The notes: generated by a model not told the origin, from the letters alone. A stretch of 35,250 bases of DNA from Bacteroidota bacterium (GCA_023406915.1 JAEXTR010000343.1:1-35250); one strand, 5' to 3'; positions 25,697-34,256 are shown, counted from the stretch's first letter. Numbers and translations: made by a program.

Positions 25697-26743
25697 TCAA
25701 CTATTGAGCATTGAAGAATATAAGAACTCATACTCTTTCACCATCCGATCAATCGAGTATAGCACCTCAGCTTTCTTCAGACGATCATCCTGGTACTGGT
25801 AATGCTTTGCAATTTCAGTATGAAGTACATACATTTTTTCTGCAAGAGCATGTTCATTTCCAGAATCAAATGAAATCCATGAACCTAATGGCTCACCTAT
25901 TTCTTTCAACGCTGGGACATCCGAAGTGATCACGGGTATTGATGCGGCTACACCTTCAATTGCACTTAAGCCGAAAGCTTCATCACGTGATGGTTGAACT
26001 AGTATGTCATACTTATAGAGCTTCTTATAAATATCGTTTCTTCTATGGAGACCTAAGAATGTTACTCTTTCGGCAATGCTTAACTCACTACTTAATTCAT
26101 TTAAATACTGTAACGATTTACCAACACCTATAAAATCAACTGAAATCAATAGCCCATACCTCTTTTCAAGAACCTTAATAGCTCTGAGAAGAATATCCTG
26201 ACCCTTTTTCACATGATCAAGCCTTCCGACTTGGACGACTTTATTTATTTCGCTCTTTTTTTCGCAAGGTGACTTCACAACTTTACTAAAATCAATTCCG
26301 TTCAGAATAACTCTACAATTTTTGACGCCAGACTTTTTTACTTCTTGCATTAGACTGTGCGAAACAGCCACAACTGAACCGTATTTTGTTATTAAATCAT
26401 TGCATTCATTAAAGCCATGAATTGTTAGAACTGTTCGTCTCTTTTGAACTAGAGGTAAGAAACGTATAATTGTTGTATCATGGCAATGGATAATATCCGG
26501 CTTAAGGTAATTAAGAATGAAATTCAATTTGATAAATGGGAGTAAATTTTTTGATCCTGAGGTTCTTTTCAGTAGGTGTACGTTCACACCCGGTTGCAGG
26601 TCGTTTAGCAAATCTTGATCATAGTCATTATCAATAACAATTAAAGATACTGTATTATTGACTGATTGACCATTGATGAGATCAACTACTAAATTCTCTG
26701 CCCCACCACTATTGAGATTAAACCGCAGGTGTACTATTTTCAT
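25697..26743 (-). CDS. Glycosyltransferase family 4 (surface polysaccharide)
   Basis: 348 residues, GT-B fold. It starts 'MKIVHLRFNLNSGGAENLVV', with the glycine loop of GT4 enzymes, then 'DIIHCHDTTIIRFLP' and 'AVSHSLMQEVKKSGVKNCRV'. The donor domain has 'VVQVGRLDHVKKGQDILLRA', 'VDFIGVGKSL', 'VTFLGLHRRNDIYKKL' and the E-x7-E region 'PSRDEAFGLSAIEGVAASIP'. Its ATG overlaps the flippase stop codon as ATGA, so the two are translationally coupled. It probably adds one sugar of the repeat unit that the flippase moves. Confidence 0.9.
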   Translation of the reverse strand: MKIVHLRFNLNSGGAENLVVDLINGQSVNNTVSLIVIDNDYDQDLLNDLQPGVNVHLLKRTSGSKNLLPFIKLNFILNYLKPDIIHCHDTTIIRFLPLVQKRRTVLTIHGFNECNDLITKYGSVVAVSHSLMQEVKKSGVKNCRVILNGIDFSKVVKSPCEKKSEINKVVQVGRLDHVKKGQDILLRAIKVLEKRYGLLISVDFIGVGKSLQYLNELSSELSIAERVTFLGLHRRNDIYKKLYKYDILVQPSRDEAFGLSAIEGVAASIPVITSDVPALKEIGEPLGSWISFDSGNEHALAEKMYVLHTEIAKHYQYQDDRLKKAEVLYSIDRMVKEYEFLYSSMLNS

Positions 26744-28164
26744 TTTATAAAATTATCTCTTGATAAAATGTCATTTTTTAGGGTGATAATCTCATTTTTA
26801 TAATGCAAAACCATTTGAGTCAGTATTAAAATAATAACAAGGATTGCAGCACCATAATAAACAGGAATCATCCCATGATAGTACTCTACAATATGTATAG
26901 CGATGAGAAGACTTATAGGTATAGAAATCTCCTGTAATAACATTCGATAATATTTGAATAAGGATAGTGGTACAAGTTTACGTGCAACAAATCGTAGATA
27001 AAGGTAATTCAGCAATAGAGAAAGTAAGAGCAAAGTGATGATAAAAGTATCGATGGATATACTCAATACATACACTGTAACAAAGGATACTATTACCAGG
27101 CGAAAGACCGTCCAAAGAAAACCTAAGTCTGTTCTGCCTTTAGCTACCTGAAGCGCTGCAATAGGAATCCCAAGTGCCATAACAACCATTATATAAGCCA
27201 ATATTCTTAGTACGAATGCAGAACCTGTATACTGTGATCCATACACTATTGTTATCATATCTTTCGGGAATAGAATTAGTGGAAGAAAAGCCACAATATT
27301 CAGAATAATGATGAGTCTTGATGACTTCATCACAGATGCTACCATGCCAAGATTTTCCTTTGTTTTTGATAGCTTTGCTGCCAATGGAAAATACAATCCA
27401 CTGTTAACTATCCCGCTCAGTTTCAGTACGAGGGTTTTCATCAACGTATAACTCCCCAGATCAGCCATACCAATAAATTTTCCAATTAATAGTGTGTCGA
27501 CTTGCTCTGATAGGAAATCCAAAAGGCGGCCACCAAATTGATAAAAGCCGATTTTCAAATGAGGAGATAAATGCTGGGTCTTAAACCTACTCGTGATCTG
27601 ATGTGACTTTCGAAGAACGAAAACAAAACCAAAGTGACTTATAAATGTGAAGACTGTGCTTGAGATTACAAGACTATAAATACCCGTTCTTGAGTAGACA
27701 GCAATAATTGCCAACACAAGTGAAGTAGTTGCCGCAAATATCTCTAGGAGGGCAATCACCCTGAATTCCAACTCTTTCTGTAACAGTGTTTTGGCATACC
27801 TACCATACCCTGAGAAGAGTAAATTAACTGCAAGTGCCTTAATCACAATAGACAATGAATAACTTCCGTAAAACTCACCAAGAAGTCCTGCCCCAATAAA
27901 CGCAACTACAAAGAGTCCTGCTCCGATTATTAAATTGAACCAAAATACGGCTGAATGCTCTTCGGGTGAAAGCTCCTGTTTATAAAATACTGCAGAAAAC
28001 AATCCAAAATCCCCAATCATATCCAGTAACTGGATGCTTAGTAATGCAATACTGAATGCCCCAAAACCAGCTGGTTCGATAAAACGACTTACTATCAGTA
28101 TTAAAAGGAATTGAGATACTGATTTGTAAATGTTTGATAGAGATGACCAAAAAATATTGTTCAT
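26740..28164 (-). CDS. Polysaccharide flippase (Wzx/MATE-like, oligosaccharide export)
   Basis: A 474-residue inner-membrane protein with about 12-14 helices, of the MOP superfamily polysaccharide synthase/flippase group (Wzx or WzxC). It begins 'MNNIFWSSLSNIYKSVSQFL' and has the family pattern 'RFIEPAGFGAFSIALLSIQLLDMIGDFGL', represented by 'FGAFSIALLSIQLLDMIGDF', and 'LLIGKFIGMADLGSYTLMKTL'. It moves undecaprenyl-linked oligosaccharide from the cytoplasmic to the periplasmic face. It heads the flippase-GT-GT run, with a possible sigma-70-type promoter about 100 bases upstream. No Wzy polymerase or Wzz is visible in the window. Confidence 0.9.
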   Translation of the reverse strand: MNNIFWSSLSNIYKSVSQFLLILIVSRFIEPAGFGAFSIALLSIQLLDMIGDFGLFSAVFYKQELSPEEHSAVFWFNLIIGAGLFVVAFIGAGLLGEFYGSYSLSIVIKALAVNLLFSGYGRYAKTLLQKELEFRVIALLEIFAATTSLVLAIIAVYSRTGIYSLVISSTVFTFISHFGFVFVLRKSHQITSRFKTQHLSPHLKIGFYQFGGRLLDFLSEQVDTLLIGKFIGMADLGSYTLMKTLVLKLSGIVNSGLYFPLAAKLSKTKENLGMVASVMKSSRLIIILNIVAFLPLILFPKDMITIVYGSQYTGSAFVLRILAYIMVVMALGIPIAALQVAKGRTDLGFLWTVFRLVIVSFVTVYVLSISIDTFIITLLLLSLLLNYLYLRFVARKLVPLSLFKYYRMLLQEISIPISLLIAIHIVEYYHGMIPVYYGAAILVIILILTQMVLHYKNEIITLKNDILSRDNFIK

Positions 28165-28262
28165 CCAATTGAGCTTAACAGAGTATTGTGAATTGTTCCT
28201 GCCATTTGGAGTTTTTTGATAATCAACACTAAAAGTCTTTACCTACTCCTTCACAGACATAT

Positions 28263-28291
28263 TTTGTAACCATAGATTACCATCGAGTCAA
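28263..28291 (-). promoter_or_regulatory. Candidate sigma-70-type promoter for the flippase operon
   Basis: On the minus strand TTGACT (28291-28286), a 17-base spacer, then TACAAA (28268-28263). The expected start is near 28256, giving a ~90-base leader before the flippase ATG. The -10 is a partial match, and promoter consensus in this phylum can differ, so this is tentative. Confidence 0.35.
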
Positions 28292-28309
28292 TATTCTAAT
28301 TTTCGTATT

Positions 28310-28326
28310 CTTACCACTTCGGTAAG
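28310..28326. repeat. Short hairpin between glycerate kinase end and flippase promoter
   Basis: CTTACC (28310-28315), loop ACTTC, GGTAAG (28321-28326). A 6-bp perfect stem lying about 100 bases past the glycerate kinase stop and just upstream of the candidate flippase promoter. It may be a weak end signal for the glycerate kinase operon or a regulator site. The rest of 28165-28426 is AT-rich and shows nothing else I can support. Confidence 0.25.
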
Positions 28327-28426
28327 CCTTAATTATATGTATATCAGAATTACGTTATGACAATGATAAAGCAATAATTACCAAGATTTTGTCAGTGTGT
28401 CAGTAGTTATGGGATATAAAATTTTT

Positions 28427-29755
28427 TTAAACTTGAAACTCAGATTCCCCCCACCCCACAACCACATCATTGAGGTTAGTATTTGTGATTCCCGTTTTTA
28501 TCAGGCAGTCGTGTTTCTCAAAAAATGTGTAACTGTCATTATTGTGTAGGTAGTGGTCAATCTCGTCGATAGTAGTGACTTTAGAAAGCGTGTCCGTATT
28601 GAACCATGCACCTGCAGCGTCGGTGATACCATCGTTACCGTCAGAAGCCGCACACAAAACACCAAAACCAGGCAATCCGAACAATTGTCTCGCCATCGCC
28701 AGACAAAGCTCTGTGTTTCTGCCTCCCTTTCCGTTTCCTCGCACCGTCACTGTCGTCTCACCACCCGCAATCAATGCGTACTCCTCACTCTCTTGCTTAT
28801 GTGCTCTCATCTCATTCGAAAAATGGATGGCGGCCACAGTAGCTTCTCCTGTCATCGGAGAAGTGTAACTATGCACGGGATTAAACTTCTGTTTCAGTCT
28901 GTTTTCTAATGCCGTCACGAAATCTCTGTTGTTCGCCAGTATGTAGTATTGTTGCTTATTCAATAATGGGTCATCGGGTTTCACTGTTTCTGGCACACAT
29001 CCATCCATTCCCAGATCCCAATAGGTTCGAATTCCCGGATAATACTTCATATCTATTTTGTATGTCTCCAGGACTTTCATCGCATCAAAGAACGTTGTAG
29101 GATCAGGGCTGACTGGTCCTGAGGCAATATCCTCGTGTGCATCACCCAAAACATCTGATAGCGCGATAGCCACCACTCTTTTTCCGGAAAACTTTCGCAA
29201 CAAATTTCCGCCTTTACCTCTTGAAAGATGCCTGCGAACCTTATTCAGTTCATTGATTGACGCCCCAGTAAGAAGCAATCTTCTGATCATCTCTCTTTTC
29301 TCAGAAAAAGGCACACCTCCGGCAGGTGAACACATCAATGATGATGCACCACCAGATAGCAACAAGAATAGGAGACCTTCTTCATTGATCCCAGTTACAA
29401 GAGATTCCAACTCTTCATAGGCAGACAAACTGCTTTCATCAGGTACCGGATGGGCTGCGAAAATCGTTTTGTAAGGATGATGTACTTCACCAAATCCATG
29501 TTTGGTTATCACCAATCCTTCATCGATCTTTGACCCAATGGCATTATCCAAACCCTCAGCCATCGAACCAGCTGCCTTACCTACCGCGACGGTTTTGATC
29601 TCACGAAAATCACAAAGAGTCAATACAGATGTTTCGCCGGTACGGTCTGTAACAGACAGAGAGTCTCCCTGAAAACTCAATGCTCTCGAGACCAATTCCT
29701 TTCCGGAAACTGATCCGAGAGCATCAAGAAATACGCTTTTAATATAATCAATCAA
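28427..29755 (-). CDS. Glycerate kinase, MOFRL/GckA type
   Basis: A 442-residue cytoplasmic class II glycerate kinase, ATP plus D-glycerate giving 2-phosphoglycerate. Blocks: 'TVAVGKAAGSMAEGL', 'ITKHGFG', 'HPVPDESSL', 'LLLSGGASSLMCSPAGG' (ATP loop), 'INELNKVRRHLSRGKGGNLL' with the catalytic lysine, 'VLGDAHEDIASGPVSPDPTTF', and the C-terminal MOFRL domain with 'AGGETTVTVRGNGKGGRNTE' and 'KTGITNTNLNDVVVGW'. Length matches the family. The start codon is TTG at 29755 with no clear Shine-Dalgarno. It lies 14 bases after the C1 peptidase gene, the last of a deaminase-peptidase-kinase run. The glycerate source is not evident in the window. Confidence 0.93.
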   Translation of the reverse strand: MIDYIKSVFLDALGSVSGKELVSRALSFQGDSLSVTDRTGETSVLTLCDFREIKTVAVGKAAGSMAEGLDNAIGSKIDEGLVITKHGFGEVHHPYKTIFAAHPVPDESSLSAYEELESLVTGINEEGLLFLLLSGGASSLMCSPAGGVPFSEKREMIRRLLLTGASINELNKVRRHLSRGKGGNLLRKFSGKRVVAIALSDVLGDAHEDIASGPVSPDPTTFFDAMKVLETYKIDMKYYPGIRTYWDLGMDGCVPETVKPDDPLLNKQQYYILANNRDFVTALENRLKQKFNPVHSYTSPMTGEATVAAIHFSNEMRAHKQESEEYALIAGGETTVTVRGNGKGGRNTELCLAMARQLFGLPGFGVLCAASDGNDGITDAAGAWFNTDTLSKVTTIDEIDHYLHNNDSYTFFEKHDCLIKTGITNTNLNDVVVGWGESEFQV

Positions 29756-29769
29756 AGATTAATTATGCG

Positions 29770-30993
29770 CTATTTGTTTTTGAATTGTGGAATTACAGAG
29801 CTGACAACATCCTTGTGAGCCATGAGCAACAGCATTTTCAGTTTTACATAATCACTACGGAAATAAAAATATCCTGGGTGGGTTGAGTTGAAAACTCCCG
29901 ATCCGGAATCCTTGATCAGATACCACACCACACCATTCCTGTTTACCGATCCGATGATATGGACCAGATGATCATCAGTCGTAGTTTTATTCAGAAACCG
30001 AAAATACCTTGCATCATCGTTGATCGAATTGGCAGCAATATCAAACGTCGGCACAATTGCTAACCCTGCTGGACCGTCTATTCCAGGCTCAGAAACATCT
30101 CCGCCAATGGTCACACTAACCCCTTTTTCCAATGATGCATTAATAATCTTCATGAAGTCCTCAACCGGGAGGTTGAAGTAGTCTTTACTTCTTCGCCAGT
30201 TATCAGGCACATCATAGAGTGAATATTCATGGAATGGCTGATTCAGCACAGAAATGCACATCACGTAGTCATCCAACTTCAGGGGGATATAATCGTTCAG
30301 AAACTGTTTCGGGGTAATCGTTTTCCCTTCGTATGCAAACTCAACAGGTGGAACACCCATGTAATGGTCCAGAATTGCACGAATTGTCTTAATACCATTA
30401 TCCGGGTTCCAGTCACCTGATGTCTTTAAATAACTGAGATACTGCTTCATTTCATCATACATTTTCTCATGATCGTACACAGCTTTCCCGTTCTTCCCGT
30501 CATACACGGATTCCGGCACTATTCCATATTTCACCCATAGTTCAGTCACAGCATCCGCCTGACTTCCTTCCGGGAAAATTGTCTTACCCCTTGTTACAAT
30601 ATAACTTCTTGCCTTCTCCACAAACTCCCAGTAAGCGGTGAACATTTCAGAGAGTTTTAACTCTTTACCAGTTGTGCGCAGAATCTCTGATTCCAGAAAT
30701 GAGGTAGTTGCAAAATCCCAACATGTACTGGTTCTACCCTGATTTATAGGAGGTGTGTGTTTTAGCACCTTAAATTCACTGTTCGTTTTTGGAGCATCGG
30801 TATTTGAAAAGTCAACCTTAAAGGTCAAACGCTCAGGTACCAGATCATTCTTTGCATCCAGCACGGTAGCAATTGAATCCCAGAACTGATTTTTATACGT
30901 TTTAAATACTCCTTTATCATACTGCTGAGCCGGTATGAGAGTAGCAAAAACCAAAACCAAACCAGCCACCAAACCCATTCTATTCTTTATCAT
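29770..30993 (-). CDS. Secreted C1-family (bleomycin hydrolase-like) cysteine peptidase
   Basis: 407 residues with a signal peptide ('GLVAGLVLVFATLIPAQQ'), so unlike cytoplasmic PepC it is probably exported. 'PPINQGRTSTCWDFATTSFL' holds the oxyanion glutamine Q85 and catalytic cysteine C91. 'DDHLVHIIGSV' holds catalytic histidine H342. The usual third residue, asparagine in 'KNSWG', is here D362 in 'YLIKDSGSG', and the tryptophan is also missing. The layout, with a long insertion between Cys and His and the tail 'GYFYFRSDYVKLKMLL', follows the C1B/PepC group. The start ATG has GGAGAGGA upstream and lies three bases after the deaminase stop. It may be a peptidase with reduced or altered activity. 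Confidence 0.87.
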   Translation of the reverse strand: MIKNRMGLVAGLVLVFATLIPAQQYDKGVFKTYKNQFWDSIATVLDAKNDLVPERLTFKVDFSNTDAPKTNSEFKVLKHTPPINQGRTSTCWDFATTSFLESEILRTTGKELKLSEMFTAYWEFVEKARSYIVTRGKTIFPEGSQADAVTELWVKYGIVPESVYDGKNGKAVYDHEKMYDEMKQYLSYLKTSGDWNPDNGIKTIRAILDHYMGVPPVEFAYEGKTITPKQFLNDYIPLKLDDYVMCISVLNQPFHEYSLYDVPDNWRRSKDYFNLPVEDFMKIINASLEKGVSVTIGGDVSEPGIDGPAGLAIVPTFDIAANSINDDARYFRFLNKTTTDDHLVHIIGSVNRNGVVWYLIKDSGSGVFNSTHPGYFYFRSDYVKLKMLLLMAHKDVVSSVIPQFKNK

Positions 30994-30996
30994 TTT

Positions 30997-31446
30997 CTAT
31001 TCCTCTCCTATATCTTCGTTCCATAATTCAGGATTCTTTTGGATAAAATCAGCAAGCAACGCCTTGCATTCTGCTGATTGCATCTCTATTACCCGAACAC
31101 CCTGCTCACGCAGCCAATTGATTCCTCCGTCAAAGTTATCTGACTCACCAACTACCACAGTACCAATTTTGAACTGATAAATCAGTCCCGAACAATACCA
31201 GCATGGTGCCAGAGTCGTAACCATGATTTTATCTCTGTAGCTTTTCTGCCTGCCTGCCTTGCGGAAGGCATCAGTCTCAGCGTGAATAGATGCATCATCC
31301 TCCTGCACGCGCCGGTTATGTCCCCTGCCCAGCAAGGTACCATCATTCGTAAATACAGCTGCACCAATTGGTATCCCACCTTCATGCAGCCCGAGCTTGA
31401 CTTCTTCAATGGCTATATCCAGAAGAGGTTGAAAATCAGTAATCAT
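30997..31446 (-). CDS. Cytosine/nucleoside deaminase, Fcy1-like
   Basis: 149 residues from the ATG at 31446, chosen because GGAG lies five bases upstream; the longer frame from 31467 is not needed. A zinc-dependent CDA-fold deaminase with 'HAETDAF' (zinc H55, proton shuttle E57) and 'LAPCWYCSGL' (zinc C82, C85). Compared from memory with yeast cytosine deaminase, the match extends outside the active site: 'EGGIPIGAAVF', 'LGRGHNRR', 'TTLAPCWYCSG', 'VVVGE', and the end 'NPELWNEDIGEE' versus yeast 'RPQDWFEDIGE'. It probably deaminates cytosine or a related base for salvage. It leads the tight run deaminase-peptidase-glycerate kinase. Confidence 0.9.
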   Translation of the reverse strand: MITDFQPLLDIAIEEVKLGLHEGGIPIGAAVFTNDGTLLGRGHNRRVQEDDASIHAETDAFRKAGRQKSYRDKIMVTTLAPCWYCSGLIYQFKIGTVVVGESDNFDGGINWLREQGVRVIEMQSAECKALLADFIQKNPELWNEDIGEE

Positions 31447-31557
31447 AGTGACTCCGACATCTATCATGTGTGAAAATCAGTTAAATCTAAGGCAAAATAC
31501 AGGAAAAGTTCGATATATCTGTGTGATATGGTTGGCATTTGGAAAGCAGCGAGAGCC

Positions 31558-32427
31558 TCACTCCAACAGTGTAATGGGAAATTTCCCCGGCAAACTATTC
31601 TCTGCAAAACAGACTGTTTCCGAACCTGAGTCCATTCCGGTGATATCTATCATAACGCACTGAAACTCACGTAGAGAGGAAGTATGATAATCACGAAGAT
31701 GAAAAAAACCCTCAATATTTCTGATTTGCCCCATTGCTGTCAGTATCCTGAAATTCAACGTCAGATTGTTTACCATTTTTTTCAGTGATTCCTTCAGGGC
31801 AATTTTTACGAAGCTAATATCTTCGTGGTGCAAAACACTCCAAAAGCACCTTCTGCCTGTATAAAAATCGCGGGGGGTGTATCCGAATTGCTTAATGCTG
31901 TCAGAGATATACGTGGGATAAAGTTCTTTCTGAACCGAGAACCGAAACGCTGTAACCGGCGACAGGCTGACAATTGTCTCAAATTCCTCCGTCTGCATAC
32001 ATGTGATCTCACGCCTTGTGTTTCGTGTTCGCTCCCGGGATTTATTTGTGGCAATGATCAGTGTGCATGCCCCATACTCTGTAATCATAACATCTGAGGT
32101 AATCGCCTCAGTCAGAACCAAACCGCCCTCAGTACCCATAAAAAGGACTTCTCTGCCTCCCTTCTCTTCATCCGCTTGCCTGCGAACATCACCCGCACCG
32201 AACATGACATCATGCAAATATACATCCCTGGAAGGAGGTATAGCCCCCAGGATACAATCGGCTGCCTGATTCCACCACAGGCACTTCTTATCTGCATCAG
32301 TTACAAGTACCATTGCCGGATGACTGAGAAATACTTTCTGTATAGAATAGAAAGAAACTGCTGACAAAGAGTCAGCTTCAGAATGGTTATAACAAACCGA
32401 TGACGGGGCTGAAGCTTGTTTTTGCAT
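31558..32427 (-). CDS. PAS-domain protein without an output domain
   Basis: 289 residues from the ATG at 32427, which has GAGG five bases upstream; a GTG two codons earlier is less well placed. Two PAS domains are visible. One is about 28-125 ('HPAMVLVTDADKKCLWWNQAA', trimmed to 'MVLVTDADKKCLWWNQAA'). The other is about 140-270 ('YPTYISDSIKQFGYTPRDF', 'RCFWSVLHHEDISFVKIAL', 'LNFRILTAMGQIRNIEGFF'), PAS_3/PAC-like and ending 'FQCVMIDITGMD'. The protein stops about 20 residues later with no kinase, GGDEF or helix-turn-helix. It could be a stand-alone sensor that works through a partner, or a truncated former kinase. No membrane helix. A long hairpin lies upstream. Confidence 0.82.
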   Translation of the reverse strand: MQKQASAPSSVCYNHSEADSLSAVSFYSIQKVFLSHPAMVLVTDADKKCLWWNQAADCILGAIPPSRDVYLHDVMFGAGDVRRQADEEKGGREVLFMGTEGGLVLTEAITSDVMITEYGACTLIIATNKSRERTRNTRREITCMQTEEFETIVSLSPVTAFRFSVQKELYPTYISDSIKQFGYTPRDFYTGRRCFWSVLHHEDISFVKIALKESLKKMVNNLTLNFRILTAMGQIRNIEGFFHLRDYHTSSLREFQCVMIDITGMDSGSETVCFAENSLPGKFPITLLE

Positions 32428-32478
32428 ACACACCTCGTGAATATCCTTTCGGATTATTCAACACGATGAAAGGTTGGC

Positions 32479-32525
32479 ATGAAACACTGCGAGCAGCGGG
32501 GAGCGTGACTCCCCGCGTGTTTCAT
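32479..32525. repeat. Long bulged inverted repeat upstream of the PAS gene
   Basis: The outer stem is ATGAAACAC (32479-32487) with GTGTTTCAT (32517-32525). The inner stem is GCGGGGAG (32496-32503) with CTCCCCGC (32509-32516) and loop CGTGA. An eight-base bulge, TGCGAGCA (32488-32495), sits on one side only. That is 17 perfect base pairs, the most stable structure I see in the window, in a locally GC-rich patch. No T-run follows on either strand. It lies 60 bases past the stop of the DUF4836 gene and 50 before the start of the PAS gene, both read leftward, so it is either a terminator-like barrier or a leader element. Confidence 0.55.
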
Positions 32526-32585
32526 AAATGTGAAGTGAAATTATAAAAAAAACATTCTCTGCGCAAGCAGATTCTTTAGCTTCCT

Positions 32586-34133
32586 TTAATTTCCTGCCTG
32601 CTGTTCCTGATAGCTTTCCTCAAGAAGTCTGAACATACCCATTAACCCATTTTCCTTGCTGTTGTTAAACAGGAGTACGCCCTCACCACCAGTCAGGTTT
32701 CCGGTAAAGTACGCCTGATTCATCAGACCCAATGATTTATCCAGATCGTCAGTCAACTGACTTTCCTTTAAGAAAGTCCTTAACTGCTCAAAATAGACTG
32801 CACCAAACGCACTGCCTTTTCCAGCAAGGGTGCGTAATTGGTCTCCGACCTCTCCAGACTTTTCTGGTGCTTCCGTCAGATTCAAATACCGTGTATCATT
32901 CGTTAGAACAAAGTAATCACCCATCTGTTTCAGATACATCGTGCTGATAAAGGGAATTGCAACCTTATAGTAATCTTTTTCTTTGCTGATTGCCCCACCT
33001 GACTGATCAATCAAACCATTCAGCATCTTATGAACAGCATCAGGGGCAGCGGATTTTAGGACTAATGCAATACCCGGCAATGGTACAGCGTTCTGCGCAG
33101 TGGTATCAACTGCCATTTTGTACACACTTAACGCCATATCACCTTGCAGCAGTTTTTTGACCTCATCTTCAGTAAGACCAAACTGGTCTGCAACCATTGG
33201 CAATTGAGGTTTAATTGTTGAGTCTGACAGGATTTTGTCCATATTTACTGATCCACCTAGTGCCAAAAGAGCATTCTTACCAGGTACATAATCCAAAATC
33301 TTCTTGTCCATGTCATCATTCAGATATTGGCTATTTTCATCCAGCTTGATCTTTGATGATGCAGTAATCTTCCCCTCCTCAAAATTCAAATGAGCATGCA
33401 TTGTGCCCTGGATGGCAAATATATTTATAGGTAGGATTGCAGCCTGGGTCATCATACCCTGCTCCAGGAGTTCAGGCATTGAGGCATAATCCAGCCAGAG
33501 GTCTATATCTCCAGAATTCGATAAAAACGACGCAAAATCATCATTTGCCTCTGTCAGTTTCCTTCCTTTTCCCCCGTTCAGTATACTGATACCTTCACCT
33601 TTTGCTGTTGCAGTCAGTCCATCTTCAGTTTTAACGTACAGCACGGTTGCATCATTCCATACCATGACCTCTTGTTCATCAATAAAGAAAATACCATCCT
33701 GCTCACCTACTTTACTGCCTGCTTTTTCTGAAAACTTTCTCAAATTATCCTTATTATCCACGCTGGCAGCGATGCAGAATACCCCACCCGCATCACCTTT
33801 ATAGGCAAACGCCAATAGCGGTTGGGTAACATTAATACCTGTTACAGCTATATCCTTCTCAATTTCCATGTATAATTGATACGATTTAGGATCCTGCTCC
33901 TGCATTTGCTTCTTCATATCCTTATAGAAGCCCATTTCCTTTACTGTTGCAAAGTCAACCTTCCCGGACATTTTAAAGTAGTCAAACCTGGCGACGAATG
34001 CGGTTTTCTCTGGTATGATGGTAGCGTATTCAGGTACCCTGCCCTTTGCAAACAGAAAATATACCAGTACTGCGATGCCGATAACAGCTGCAGAGGAAAA
34101 TAGAATTACTTTGAGTGATGTTTTTGATAGCAT
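32586..34133 (-). CDS. DUF4836-like membrane-anchored protein
   Basis: 515 residues. An N-terminal hydrophobic helix (about 10-29, 'VILFSSAAVIGIAVLVYFLF') may be an uncleaved anchor. The rest appears extracytoplasmic, beginning 'VPEYATIIPEKTAFVARFDY', the pattern of DUF4836 proteins, where a conserved 'P...a.fVa.id' opens a repeat of beta-alpha units. A second such unit starts near 'ILDYVPGKNALLALGGSVNM'. Later stretches ('GEVGDQLRTLAGKGSAFGAV') fit the family. The function of DUF4836 is unknown to me. It is not a lipoprotein by sequence. The start ATG is well placed and the gene is divergent from the partial gene at the right edge across 123 bases. Confidence 0.7.
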   Translation of the reverse strand: MLSKTSLKVILFSSAAVIGIAVLVYFLFAKGRVPEYATIIPEKTAFVARFDYFKMSGKVDFATVKEMGFYKDMKKQMQEQDPKSYQLYMEIEKDIAVTGINVTQPLLAFAYKGDAGGVFCIAASVDNKDNLRKFSEKAGSKVGEQDGIFFIDEQEVMVWNDATVLYVKTEDGLTATAKGEGISILNGGKGRKLTEANDDFASFLSNSGDIDLWLDYASMPELLEQGMMTQAAILPINIFAIQGTMHAHLNFEEGKITASSKIKLDENSQYLNDDMDKKILDYVPGKNALLALGGSVNMDKILSDSTIKPQLPMVADQFGLTEDEVKKLLQGDMALSVYKMAVDTTAQNAVPLPGIALVLKSAAPDAVHKMLNGLIDQSGGAISKEKDYYKVAIPFISTMYLKQMGDYFVLTNDTRYLNLTEAPEKSGEVGDQLRTLAGKGSAFGAVYFEQLRTFLKESQLTDDLDKSLGLMNQAYFTGNLTGGEGVLLFNNSKENGLMGMFRLLEESYQEQQAGN

Positions 34134-34154
34134 GGAGAACCTCAGAATTGTGAT

Positions 34155-34215
34155 GTAAAATTTTACGAAAAAAAGACTTAAAAAGAAAGAACCTTCGAAC
34201 TGCTACGAAATCGTA
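34155..34215. promoter_or_regulatory. Palindromes in a divergent promoter region
   Basis: GTAAAATTTTAC at 34155-34166 is a perfect 12-base palindrome. TACGA (34204-34208) and TCGTA (34211-34215) form a second small dyad. They lie between the start of the DUF4836 gene and the TTG start of the rightward gene at the edge, a place for shared operator sites. Short AT palindromes are common by chance, so confidence is low. Confidence 0.25.
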
Positions 34216-34256
34216 TATTACGTTATTCTTTTACCCTGATTAGGAGCCGATCCACG

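Noticed and set aside
24520..28164. Possible recently acquired polysaccharide island
   Set aside because: The stretch looks more AT-rich by eye, but I see no integrase, tRNA, direct repeats or insertion sequence at its borders, and polysaccharide genes are often AT-rich.
28540..28909. Rightward open frames inside the glycerate kinase gene
   Set aside because: Serine/arginine-rich shadows of a well-conserved gene on the other strand.
31533..31548. Sigma-54-like TGGCA...GCA element on the plus strand
   Set aside because: GG-N10-GC spacing is right, but AA replaces TT of the -12 element and there is no rightward gene downstream; it points into the antisense of the PAS gene.
32475..32490. TGGCATGAAACACTGC as a sigma-54 promoter
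   Set aside because: The spacing between GG and GC is eleven bases instead of ten, which sigma-54 does not tolerate, and the bases form part of the inverted repeat.
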